From assembly GCF_964199755.1 (NCBI RefSeq), contig NC_133900.1, positions 22,049,701 through 22,113,700 on the forward strand: a stretch of 64,000 nt of DNA, in the 5' to 3' direction. Positions 21,924-34,570 of this stretch are shown piece by piece. The translations under genes were made by a program, and so were the position numbers. Position 1 is the stretch's first letter, and the number at the start of each line of letters is the position of its first letter. The notes under the pieces were generated by a model, which was not told where the DNA came from, searched no databases, and saw only the letters and a list, made by a program, of their open reading frames with translations. The DNA is from Larus michahellis (Eukaryota; Chordata; Aves; Charadriiformes; Laridae).

Positions 21924-23161
21924 GTTTTCTTCCTGCTATTTGGAGAGCAGCAGAAGTGAGGTGCTTTGCGGGAACAGAAAATGTCCGAGCGCCCTGCAGT
22001 GTTTTAGTGCCGTGTCCTATTGCCATCGCTTTCCTGGCCACAACCGGCGAGCGACAGCTGCATTTAAATGTAAATCAATAGGGCTTTTCTTTAGACAGCC
22101 GCAGCTGGCATATTTTTCTCCTCTAGGCTTTTCGGTATAAAGGAATCACGGTGCTACCCGCGAACTAGCGAGTGCCTGCAACCTGGCCTTCTAGGAGAAA
22201 GAGGACATGTGCTAAAAGGACACGTCCCAGCAAAACCCTCCCAAAAGGTCTCGTTTGCCTTCCAGACACACAGCTCCAGCGCAAACCTCACGCTGAACGT
22301 GAAGATCCAGCTTCTCTCATCGTTCTGTACCGTTTGTGTGTTTTGGCTCCTCTGTCAACTTTGCAAACTGTAATCAAAGGTGTTGCAAAATCCGTCTGCA
22401 CTTCCCCTCTTCCATGGGAGCTGGCAAGAAGGAACACGACTGGCCTGCCCTCGTGGTTGTAGCTCTGCCTGGCAGGTGGAGACTTGTGGCCTGATCTCCC
22501 TCTCCCAGGCTCTGCACGTCCCGGTCTCCAGACTCAGGCCTTTTCTGTTCTCTTTTGGGCAACGTAACAGCTACCACGGGAGCTGTGAAAAGCAGTTTGC
22601 GTGGAAAGACGCTGACGACTCTCTTTTCTGGAGTGTCACCTTGCCCTGAGCATCTCCAGAGCTTCCTCCTCTGGCCATGTTGCCCGGTGGCCCCTCTGAG
22701 GCTGCTCTGGCCGGACTGGCTGCTGTGGGGCATGGCTGAACCTGCCTCCCCCGTTCGGAACAAGGGAGGAGAGGGCAAGGTATAGGAGACACAGCAAGCG
22801 CAGGCGCAGAGGGCAAAGAATATATAAGCAGGGAGGTGTGAGATCAGCCTGAAAAAAATCCCAGAGAGTAGCCCTCATAAATGCGCGTTATTCCCTCCTT
22901 TGCAGTAAACGTTTACTCAGGTGCCACTTACCTGTCACCATTTCGCTCCTTCTTACACAGAATCCTTCTTTCTTTCTTTTTTTCCTGATATGTATCTGGC
23001 ATATCAGCAGCTCCCAGCCGCAATTCCCTGACGTTGGTGGCTGCTGCCGGGGGCTGGGGGCAGGTCTCGGGATGGAGGGAATTGAGCACCGCTGATTCAA
23101 TTAGCCTCCAGTGACTCATGGCTCAGAGAAGTGCCAGGAATTGGTGGGCTTGGGAAAGCAC

Positions 23162-23186
23162 TTTTTTTTTTTTTTTTTTTTTTTTT
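23162..23186 (-). repeat. Poly-T run of 25 (poly-A on minus)
   Basis: An uninterrupted T run. Read on the minus strand it could be the A tail of an inserted retrocopy whose body would lie at 23187-23390. The frames there look slightly protein-like, but I recognise no gene and see no clear target duplication. Confidence 0.85.
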
Positions 23187-26100
23187 CTAATCAGGAAGGA
23201 GCAAATCCCAGGAAACCCAACAGAGCATATGAACATCAAAGAGTCCAAGAAAGCCAGGCTGGCCAAATCCCAGTACTGTGGAGGCGAGCCCAAACAGCCG
23301 AGCAGGACGCAGTGGAACCAAGAAAACCTCATGATATTTTCAACATCTGCATAATCCACCGAGACAATAAATTATTTGTCACCTAGTTGCAGAGAGCTGA
23401 TTTTAAAGTTGAGGTCTGGGAAGTTGTTGGCAAGCTTACAGCTTCCCAGTTTACTTCTCTCTCGGGTTTTTTGTATTGTATTTTTTTGGTTTTTTTTTTG
23501 TTTTTTTTTAAGTACATGGCTCCAAATATTGAAGGAACACGAACCAAAATTATCTAGAAGTATCTGAATAAATAAGGTTCTTATTTTAATACAACTGCTT
23601 AGTTTTGCAAATCATAGACAAAGCATCAATTATTTGTCTGCCATCAGCGTAAAATTCTGTTGACTTGCTAGTAGATTATATTATTTTCAGGCTAAGGATA
23701 TTCTTTTGTTTGCCTATCAACAAACATATCTCTTATTGTAACAGAAGCTCTGGATCTCGTATTCACGCTGCAGAAGACAAGATAATGAAGAAGCCATTAT
23801 CAGAAATCGTCATTTTTGTAGCTACAGCTATTCTCTCCTGATTCAGGTCATCAGCTTCGGTAGTTCCCCCCAAAAAGGAAAATTAGCTGTCCTGGGCCTG
23901 AGAAAAAAGTGTTTGCTTCCAGACTCACATACAGAAGAAGGTGATAAAAAAAAAAGAGTAAGGCTGATGTATAAAGATGAATAACATAGAAAAATAAATA
24001 CTGATAGGGTATATTACTGAGCCGCAGGTTTTGATGCGGTGGTGATGAATTTCCTTCTTCCTAGGTGTTTTAACTGAGGTCAAGGGTAGGACAGGCGATA
24101 CTAAGCACAAAAACGTGAGCCACCAAGTGGTCTACCCCCCCCACCTCTTTGACTTGGCCATGGGCATTACTTGGTTTAGAAGGGGACAGCTATAGAGAAG
24201 TCAGAATGACTATTCGCATCAGCTGAAAGATTGGTTCACCACCATTAAACACTATCATAATTTTATTTTTATTACTTCAACTCGAACGATGGAGAGATAA
24301 ATGAAGATTTGTATGAGTGGTTTGCTTTATCTAAACCCCGCCAAAAAAAACCCCAACAAAACAAAAAAACAAAAAACAAACAGTAAAGACAATACCAGCA
24401 ACCATGTCCCCAGAAGCACTGTCATTTCAGAGCATTCATTTTCCCCAGGTATTCTGCTAGCTTGTTTTGAGACCATCAAGAGGTAAATCTGAGGTTACCT
24501 GTGATAATGAATGAACCTGAGGTAAAAAAAGTAAATATAATAAACCCAACAGACCGGAACAGTAAAGCTGTCTCGCTGAGAAAGAGGGCAGCAGCTGTGA
24601 AGGAAAAAGTGCTCATTTCCCTCTGGTTCAATTTGATTTTTTTCTGGCTAAAAGGTAGAACGTATTCCTTTTTCTGTGTTCTCACCAAGATTCAAGAGGA
24701 ATTAGGACTGTGGAAAGAAGACCTATCAATCTCGAGATAATGTCTGTCTTCAAATTACTACAGGATGAAACTGCGGAGCATAAAGAACAATGACCGTCAC
24801 CCAGAACTGAGGTGGGAGCAGAACCGAAGGGAACAGCTTTGTGCTGCTCAATAATGCTGGTGTTAAAAATGACACCTAGGATGCACCAGGCAGATGGTTC
24901 CTCCTCGCCTTGCCCTCCCCACCGGCCTCAGATCTAGAAATATCCACCCGCATTCCTGCATTTATAACTGGCAATTGCCCCAATAAGCACAGGCTTTGTC
25001 ATAGTCTGTCACTGACAGGCCTCACTCATGGATATTTTAATTGACATCAGCGCAAACGTAGGCCGAGTATCTGCAAGACAGATTTAAAGGTGATTTTCAT
25101 TGTAGTAGTTACATTTAGGGGAAACGGTTATTCAGTTATTCCTATGTTCTTTACAAAGGCTAGCAGTACCTCTTAGTGTCTGCAGCCGTGTTTTTAACCA
25201 TCGTGATGATCAGCAGGCTTCGGAACAGAAAACGCGTTGGTCTTGACTTCATTGAGAGCCTAGACCAGACCCTCGCTGTCTCTGTGCTGGCACTCGAGCA
25301 ATTTCTCTGTGTTGGCTGATTTCTCGCACGGTCAGTGACACTCTCGAGTTCAAGGCCTTGGATGACTCCAACTGCAGCGGCTTGTACTCAACATATTTCG
25401 ATACATGAAATGTGCCATGAATAAATGATACACGTACATCTTCACGGGTGAAAAACCACTACAGTGGTAATCGTGCCGATGGGGGGAGAAGAGACCAGTG
25501 CACGGTTTTATTTTTGCACCACGTGCGCTGCAGGGTCCTCCATGGTCCACCACATCCCCACTGCAGAGGGGACACGCCACACAGGCTTTGATGGGCTTCC
25601 AGCAACCAAGCAGGTCATTCTCCATCCAAAAGACGTTGGAGTCGGCATCTCACATGAGCCTGGGGCCGTATCAGGTTGTGACTACTAGCATGCTACCGAT
25701 TAACCCTATTATTTATTACGTGAAACAAACAAAAGCCAGGAGTGTAAACTGAGAGAGTGGGATAAAGGAGGAGACATGAGTGGAAGCAAATACTCTTCAA
25801 AAGGCTCTTAGATGTTGCTAGATTTATTAACTTATTCCCTAAGTTTTCCTGCCAAAATAATATTTGGCAAAAGAGGATTGTTCTTTAAAATGTTACTGAA
25901 TGAGCACAACGTGGCAATATCAGTTTTGAAAAGACTTTTGAAGAGCAGCCCACTACTTTTTCAGTTGTGTTGCCATGGCTTTCTTGTTTCTTTTCTGCCG
26001 CCAGGCTGGATGTGATCCATTTGCTTTGGGTCGTTCAGCTTATGACATAATAATTAATATTGTTTGCTAGCAAAACAAATTATCAGGAGGAAGCGTGATC

Positions 26101-27648
26101 AAAAGCTTGGTACAAAATTAGGGGCCTGGAGAACGGCATCTTCTTCCTTGCGGAGACAATAATAAAGCCTGATCGCATCACTGCTCTTTACCGCTGTTCC
26201 CTCATCTGATTTGCCTGCTAGAGTTTTTGCAGAAGACATCTCGAAGACGCTGAACAACACCAGCTTCAGCTGGAGTTTCTGAGTGTTACCGTTGTTACTT
26301 CCCTTAATGCAATCCCAAGCACATCCTTGTCCCAATCTTAAAGGTGGACAGCAGAGTCGCAGCGCAGACGTCACGCAAAGGCAGGAACAAAAGTCCTGAA
26401 GTGTAAGGAATAATAAATTAAATTATACGTCTTCTTGGCCCGGAAGCTGCTAATTAAGACACGGCTGTGCAGACTATTTAGCAAATTCAGGTATGCAGGA
26501 AATAAATCAAATGGAGCAAGATGATTAAGGTCAAAGCAGCTCACCAATCTGGGATATTAGGGGAAATAGCAAGATCTGTACTGAAGGTACATGCAATTGA
26601 AGGTAAAGAGAAATAACAAAAAGGATCTCCCAATGATCTGTAAAAGAATATTTTTAAGATTTCAATCGAACGAGTTAAAAAAAAAACAAAAAAACAACAA
26701 GGAAAGCCATTGTAGCCTTTAAAAAAAAAAAGAAAAGGAAAACCCATGGAATTGCTGGAATTCAAGTTAAAGTGCAGCAACAGGAACCTTAAATTCTCTA
26801 GAAACCACTAAAATTTTTCAGTATGATCTAGGAAGGAGAAAATTTCCTTCACAAGTGGAACAAAGATTAATTTACTGGAGGAAGGAGACCTTATAAGACT
26901 TACAGTGGCTTCAAGGAAGAGAAATCATGCATTTCTGCTTGTGATAACAAAGTTGAGCAGAATATTGAGTAGCAGCTAATACTTTTCATGAGGTTAAAAC
27001 ACTTTTTGTATTTCATGACGTCTCAGGAATAATTTTCAAGCAACATATCATTTGTGCTATTATTTGATTTTTCAAATTATTATTAAAATTGCAAAAAAAT
27101 TTTTTGTAATGCGTGTCATATGTATATGAAAAAATGAGTGAGAGAGAGGGAAAGACGAAACAGATTTCTCTTGTGCCAAGTACTGCCAGCAAAAATAGAG
27201 GATCCTGTAGATTCTAATTATCCTCGTTTTTCTAATTTCCAAAACCATTTTGAGATGGACATGGAATGATGTCTGACTTCTAAAGCCACATTTGAAAAAA
27301 AAAAAAAAAAAAGAAAAAAGAACATCTAACAAAAATAAAACAGCAGACCCAGATAAACCCCAAGTTACCTGAAAAAGCAGTGGGGATTGCAAAATCTCAA
27401 CCTGGACAGCTTGATGGTTGAAGGTCTACTCCCTGCAGGCTTCTCATCCAGGTCATGCATGGGCTGTGGTCAATGGAAGCACCGTATGTGGGAGCGTACC
27501 ATGATGGTCTGGGATTTCATGATGTATTTTTAGGACTGAAATGCTGGATGTTCCAGCCTTTATTTAGATGCCATCATCTCACTCTGGCTTTGGGGAAAGT
27601 TCTTAGTAGGGCACATTTGATACCTACAATATTTTTTGCTTAAAAGTA

Positions 27649-27695
27649 ACATATATATATATAAAATAATATATATAATTATAATATATATAATA
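27649..27695. repeat. AT dinucleotide-rich tract
   Basis: Mostly alternating A and T (ATATATATATAT, then AATAATATATATAATTATAA). It can melt or extrude easily and is prone to length changes. Confidence 0.85.
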
Positions 27696-30600
27696 CCTAA
27701 TTAGGTAGCTTCCTCAATTTTTCTTTCCCATCTTCTTTTGGACATATTTAACCCCTTTTTTACTGTCCACTGAACAGTGTAATGTATGTCATAGGAGTTG
27801 GTAGATTTTTGACTGACATCTGCCATCCAAATCTGCTTTTTCACAGCAGGGAGCATGTTTGGTACTTCCTGAACCAGCGAAGGCCAGCAGGTGAAACGTT
27901 AGGGGCACAGACTGAGAGCAGTAGGGTTTTCTGCCAGGGGAATGAGGACAGTGGCGTTCCCTAGCAATGAACGCCTAGTTCCTTCTATTTCCTCCCCAAA
28001 AGCGTGGCTGGGGCTATTTCTGCGGAGGCAGGAGATGCGTGATGAAATGTGAGGCTCAGTGCATTTAAAACTGGGACCTTTCCCCCGTTGCTGGCCCCTG
28101 CTTGGCTTCCTCTTCAGACCTTTGTAGGATCAGTCGTGGGGGGGCAGAGGACTGATCTGCCTCACCCCTGTCCCACCAGGCATGCACTTCCTTCAGCATC
28201 TGCAGCCATCCAGGTTTACCCCCCAGTTCTGGGATCTCTCCCTATTTGCCACAGTGAATATACATGGATGGCACGAGCTAGTTTTACACCCTCTGGGTCT
28301 AACACAACGAGATATTATTCCCCTTGCAGATAACATCTTGGGGCTATGGTGAAATCTGTTAATTGTCGCAGAGCCACGTGCTAGCAAGGTGATTTGGTTG
28401 CTTCCCTCCTGAAGGCTGCTGCCTAGTCCAAGGTCCCCTCAGTTCCCTCAAAACACCTCTACCTGCTTAATCATATCATTTTTTCCCCTCTTTTCGATGG
28501 TTTTTGTAGAGTTCTTCAGACATAAAAAGCTAGCGAACAAGAGCCTGCTACCAGTAACTTTCTGTTACAGATTTCTCTAGTGGAAAGCTGTAGCAAAGAG
28601 CTTTTCTAACCTGTACAATATCTGTATCTATCTCTACATTTTTCTGCTTCAGAGCTTAACCCGCTCTGCGGAGTGCAGCCGGCAGGGTGCTGTGTTCTTA
28701 GGTGGAACCTAAGGTTATGGCAACTAGTCCAGTGTGAAAAGAAACTGCAAATCAGAAACGACCCCCTAATATATTAACTATATTAACCCCTAATATATAC
28801 ACCACTAGACTGAACAAATAAAAATTTTTAATTTGAAAAGCATTCCTTCTTAAAACTGATGCTTTAGCGGGTAGAAGCTCAAACACGTCGCCTTTGCTGT
28901 CCAGAATTCAGGATGGGTAATGAGCACCAGAGAGTTTTCATTGACAGCCTTCCTGAAGGGTTTCACGCTGTTTGAATATTGTGATAGTCATTTCCAAGTT
29001 TCTTCAAAGACCTTACAAACAACAAGCCAGTACGTAAAAGAAAGACGCTCGAGGTAGCGTGAAGTTTGCATAGTGTTTTCTTCAGAAAGTCAGCATTTTC
29101 TGCAAACAAAGGGAGTAAAATAAACAGGCAACTTCCAGGCAGCTGAAATTGCTTTGTAGAGCCTAAAAAAAAGCTTGCTTGAGGGAAGCACCTTCTGTTA
29201 CAGACAAAAGAGTTAATTCACCAAAGCTATGGAAAGAACTCTTTTCCCCACAGAAAAGATCTAATGACCCCTATAAAGAGAGCCATATTGTGACGCTGTA
29301 ACCTGATTAGAGGGAAAGAGGGTCTTTGTGTCTTTTAGTCTTTGCACCAACAGGAAAACAAGGTGTTCTGCAATAAACGGGAAACCTTTTTCTAAAGCTT
29401 TATGGTCTTCTGTGCTATTTTACAAAATACCCTTATATATGTTACTCACCTCAAAAAAGCCACAATTAAAGCCAAGCGATTCTTCTCTTTTCAAATGCCA
29501 GGCTGGCCGGGAGAGCAGGGTTAGAAACGTGAAAGCCAAGACGCTGCTCCTTTGAAGCCAGCGACTGCGATACTCTTATTTTAAAGCAATTGTGGCAAGT
29601 TTGGGGCACCAGGAGGTGGGAACAACGTATCTTGGGGCAGGACGAGCGCCTTCGGGTGAGCCCACAAATGGCCCTTGGGTGGGCACCCAGGGTTAGGGAC
29701 AGTGACCGAGGGGGTTGTCCCCCGTGCTTCCGGGAGGAGATGACTAAAAGAAAATGCACAACTGGGCAGAATAATGAAGGAAATAAAGGAGGTAAGCTAG
29801 GCTTGCCCATTCTCATAAACACGAAAGTAATGGCAAGGGGCATTCAGTGAATGGGGGGGCCTTTACCTTTGCCGTATTTTAAAGGAGATGCACATTCACT
29901 CAGTGACTGGGGGAACTCGGACCAAGACATTTTGTGCAGTTTAGCACAATTTAAAAAAAAAAAAAAAGCACTTATTTTTATTGAAAGAAAGATCAGATTT
30001 TTTTTTTTTTTAAAAAAGACATCCCCCTTCCCAAGAAAACAACAGGTATGGAAGGGAACTGTTGCATTTCAGAGTGTAAACCTAGGAAAAAATTGTCCTT
30101 TGGGAGAGCGGTTCAAGCAAATAGCTGCGTGATGCAGGGTTTTTAACTCCCTCCTCTAATGCAGTTCATACCAGCCACTTTTAAAGAAAATTAGAGTTGA
30201 TGGACCATTATGTTTAGTCCCTGTGGCTCTTGGGAGCCAATTTGTGTTATACTATACAAGCTTTTTTACAATTACAGGCAGTAGTAATGCCGTACCTGGT
30301 AGCTGCCTGTTGTTTAAATGAAGGGAGACGAGCTCCATTAAAGATCTGGTTTGATTTCATAAAGAGGTGATACATTTGCCTGAAAGGAAAAAAAAAAGAT
30401 CCCTACATGCTGCCTTTTCCAAATGTTCTTAGGATGAAAAGGGAAATTAGGAGGCTATAAGGAAAGAGCTGAAAAGCCAGCGGAATGCTAGGCTAAGCCA
30501 CGGTTTGCAGGGACTTGCACAGCAGCAGCTCCAGTTCTCCTTGGCGGTGGCTTTCCTTGGAAGGCTGGGGAGAGAAAGAGCAGAAGCCAGGGAGAGATAT

Positions 30601-33600
30601 CGGAGGGACCTCTCTGCTCTTCCTCTGCAGGTGGCTTCAGAGCGAGCACACTGCAGTTGGGGAGCCCCGGGACAAGAAAGGCTGACGTGTAATTCCTTGT
30701 GAGGGATTTTCGTTAGCTGACTTCAGATTTGGCGGAAACAGAAAGTCCTTTGGGTCAATTAGACTTTCCCTTAGCGCATTTCTGCCTTGTTCATCACTAA
30801 GTCCCTTTTCTGGTAAAGCTCCTGCTCTCTAAAAGTGGTCATCCAGAGGACAGGCTTGTCTGGTGTGTGGGGGGTGAATGTATGTCTATTGCTATGACGA
30901 TCCGTCCCTGCCTGCATTTGCAGAGGTGGATGTTTTTCCACCAGCTAGATATCAAAGCTAGCCATCGGCCTATTTCCAGCTGGCGAGGGGGGAGTGAAAA
31001 GAACAATGTTTGGGAGATGGGTAGGTTTTGTTGTCTTCTGAATTCTTGAATGACTGTAATACCTGTGGGTGTGGAAAGGGGCTCGCTGGGAGGAGACATC
31101 TCCCATGAATATTTTGTCTGTGATCATCCTATCTAACAGGCCCCGCTTCCTCCTTTGTTTTTAGAGAGCGATCTGAAAAGCTGCACTTAATGTGTTCTTT
31201 TCCCATGAGAATTGAAGGGTATGGGGAAAAAAAAAATAATAAATACATGCAGTGCATCATCCTCAGCCTTGACTTGCAGCCACAACTGGAATTAAACAAG
31301 GCGAGTGGTCCGGATCAACACATTACCAACAGACCGTCTTTGCTATTCCCCTTCTGAAGCTGACAACTGCTGCACGTTCTCTAGGGCTGCATAAATCAAG
31401 CCCCAAAGAGTTACACATTACCACTAACAAGCTTTGTATCTAGGTAGGGCTAAACCAGACAGACAGCTAGTTTAAAGCATTTCCCTTGCTTTGCCGTCAT
31501 TGATACTACCGACGTATAGATAGATAGACACTAGGCCTCTAGGTACAACTATAAACACAAATATTAAAGTTATGTGTTATTTACTTGTGCTGAATGAGAT
31601 TTGCGAAGTATTCAGGTGTGTTCATAGAGATGATAAAAAAAAGAAAGCCCTCAAACTCACGTCACCCTCGTTCAGTCCCTCCAAGACATGATAAGGTGAA
31701 GGAGATAGCAAGCAGTCGGGGACTTTGGGGGAATATCAGAAGGGATAGCTTGAGGAAAATAAGGGCATTCAACAGCACTTCTAGTAAGATGGACGTTGAT
31801 TGTTCTGTGAGTGTTTTCCACAGATAACGAACAGAGAAATTTTGACACAAAGTTAATTACAAAAAATAGGACTGCACTCTAATGGCTAATTACTACCCGT
31901 GTAAGCTGACAAACGGCAAAGGCTCCCAGTTTCACTATCAATAAGCTGTACCCAAGAGCCTGACTTAAGATGCCAGTCTAGAGAATGAAACACGTGCAAA
32001 TGCTTAACGCTCTGAGAAGCCCTCTCGGCACCCAGGTTTAGCTGGGTAATTTTGCTCTTGTGCCTAATCCGCCCACGCATCCCCACGCCGACAGGAGGCT
32101 CATTAATCAAATCTCCCACCACTTTGTTTCATTTCTCATTTGATATCACAGCAGGGCATTTCTCTCAGCAAAATAATTTGAGAAAACAAGAATAGACCCT
32201 GGGCTGGAAATCTCTGCCCTTGGAATGAGCTTCTGGCAAGCACGTCAGATGAAAAACAAACCCAAAACAGGGGTGTGGGGGGGGGTGGGGTGGGCATAGA
32301 TGAGCACGACAGCTCCTCCTCCTTGTGTGGAAGTGCCCTCACTTGGGAATGGGGAGGGAGTTGCAAAATGCTCATTAAAAAAACTCCCACAAATATTTAT
32401 TACAGAGCTAAGGTAAGGAGCCATTACCTCCCCGAAACACATCATTTAGGGGTATGAATGTAAAACCAATAAAGCAATTACTCTCAAGGAAAGATGATGC
32501 TTGCTATTTTAGGCTCTGAATCTCTTCTCAGCAGTCAAAGGGAGATGATGATCAGCTGCCCTTGCTGCTGCGTTGCCTTAAGCTATTATCCCTGACAATA
32601 TTATAAGCACACGAACTACAGCGAAAAGCACAAATTGCTGCCAGTACCATTGGGATCACCTCCTTTTCTCTGTTTCTTATGCTTGCCAGAGACAAGCAAC
32701 AAATAAATGTTGTTGTGCACAGCGAGACTGAGAAGAGGGGATGAAGCACAGGACCTAAAACCACCCGTTATTAATTCACGGTGCTTCAGTCTCACCAGAG
32801 CCTCAGCCGCACCTAAAGCGAAATTCCCTCCCCAGCTAGTTCATTGAAGGTCATTGCCACATCCCTAACCAGCAGAAGCGTCCCACGGGTGTATCAGCTC
32901 CTCGGTAATCTCTGGAAGCTGTCAAAAGGCAGTCAGCAAACAGGGCAGCCCCTGTCAGGCGTCTCTGACACGCAGTGGCAACAATCCTAATTTAACGTTC
33001 GCGGCTGCATTTTTGTGTGAAGTTGTGGGAAACAGCGGCTTTCCTGCTACTCAGGCAATGGGGGCATCATTACTGGTCCTTAAAGCTCTGCAAAGGAGCA
33101 TGGCGGTTCTTTCTGATGGTAGAAACCAACGATTTTTCCCTCCAGTTTTGGGATTCCCTGCGCCTGGTATAGCTTTTGGACTGAGGGAGATTTTTGCTCA
33201 GAGCAGCATTAACCGCCTTAAATCTTACTTTTGCTCTGGCTTGCAAAAACTTGATTCTGCTTAATAGAGGGGAAATGCTGGGGAGTGGAGGGAGGCAAAA
33301 GAAAAAGACTGCGCTAATAATTTCTGGGTAATTAAACTGGCGTGGTCAAGAACTGGAGGACAAGGCAGACGAGGGCTAATTCTAACTCTCAACCATTACC
33401 AAAACCTATTTTCCACAGTGGCAGGAAGTCAATGATGTAAGTGGAATTTCCTACAGCCTAGAGAAACAGGATAATGGAGGCTGACATGTGAATATCTGGA
33501 ATTGCCTTAACAGCAATGAAGAATTTTCTTGGGTTTAGCCACAGGTTTAATAAGTAGGATTCTTTTCCTTTTTTGATTTTGGTTTTTTTTTTTTTTTGTT

Positions 33601-34546
33601 CCATCATTATAAATATAGCTATTATGCTATCTTGAAAGCAGTAAAACCTTTTATAACACATTTGGGTTTATATTAACAGTTAATGCTGCTGTTTGATCTG
33701 GTTGGGACTCAGACTAAGGTGTTCGTGCCATAAAGGCTTTTGTGCACTGGAAGACTGAAGAGGCAAGGCAAAAAGGTGGTGTCGTAACATTTTTAGTTAT
33801 TAAGCATAACACATTCTATGTCCATTTTAGTGTTTAACAGTGGTCTGTCCATCTGCTATCATAGCAGTCTGACAGACTGAATTTTTTACCTTATATTTCC
33901 TTCTTGCAATAAGGAAGTAAGGGCAGTAAGGAGACGGGTGAGTACCCTGGGCAAAGGTAGGAGGACTTTTACTCCCCTCCAGGAAGAACACCAGAAAGCA
34001 GACCTGTGTCGACATGCCATAGCACATCCCAGCTGCAGAGCTAATTACCAAAGGCAATTAGGCAAGGATTTGGCCTCTGCTCCCAGGGCAGTGTACTAAA
34101 ATGGTGTTTGCACCTTGGGCTTCTGGCAAAGCCACAGCTGATGCCATACACACACACCTCAAAACATCATCGGAGTTCAGCGCGGTGGCCAAGGGCATTA
34201 AGCTGTACGATACTCGAATGTGTATCACAGCCCAAATGTTTCACTGTACATGTTTTAAGGCTATCAGACATCTTTCCTCAGGAATAGCTATGACATATGG
34301 AGGCAAATTCATTTTTGGAAGAAGAAGTAAAAGTTTCAGAAAGAAAATGTGTTAAAAACAGAAGGAGGGTGGGGTTTGTTGGGTTTTTTTTTTGGAACAC
34401 GATTTAAAAACCTCTTCTCCAGCCACATTAAAAAAAAAATTGCAAACTTAATTGCCGTGGCTCTGTTTTACACAGACTGCATTTATATATAACAGTTGTG
34501 ATTGCTGCCTGCTGATTGATTAATCTTTGCTCAACCACTGTGGTGG
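27696..34546. other. Unique non-coding DNA
   Basis: No gene was recognised. Small items: CCCCTAATATAT is repeated 24-25 bases apart at about 28763-28800; an A run at 29953-29966 faces a T run at 29999-30011 and could fold back; TAGA units lie near 31517; a T run lies near 33584 and T/G-rich DNA at 34366-34395. Frames such as 29466-29843 (minus) have no domain. Confidence 0.55.
32270..32294 (+). other. G-rich tract, strong G-quadruplex pattern
   Basis: G runs of 4, 9, 4 and 3 bases (32270-32273, 32277-32285, 32287-32290, 32292-32294) are joined by loops of 1 to 3 bases. This is the clearest quadruplex candidate in the window. It lies in otherwise unremarkable DNA. Confidence 0.7.
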
Positions 34547-34570
34547 TTTTTTTTTTTTTTTTTTTTTTTT
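34547..34570 (-). repeat. Poly-T run of 24 (poly-A on minus)
   Basis: An uninterrupted T run followed by AAAA and CTTGCAGCCGCCTCTGC. As with the run at 23162 it might mark a minus-strand retrocopy tail, but no parent gene was recognised in the DNA to its right (34575-35040). Confidence 0.85.

Larger units (their letters stand above)
20314..27648. other. Long unique stretch without a recognised gene
   Basis: The sequence is mostly AT-rich. A GC-richer section at about 21400-23100 gives many overlapping frames on both strands (up to 141 codons), none with a domain. It includes a TATATAAG word near 22822 and a TATAAAGG word near 22136, but no start-site evidence. Low-complexity pieces include the T run at 23162-23186, a T/G-rich block at 23465-23512, an A/C-rich block at 24341-24385, A runs at 26676-26740 and 27297-27316. 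Confidence 0.55.
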
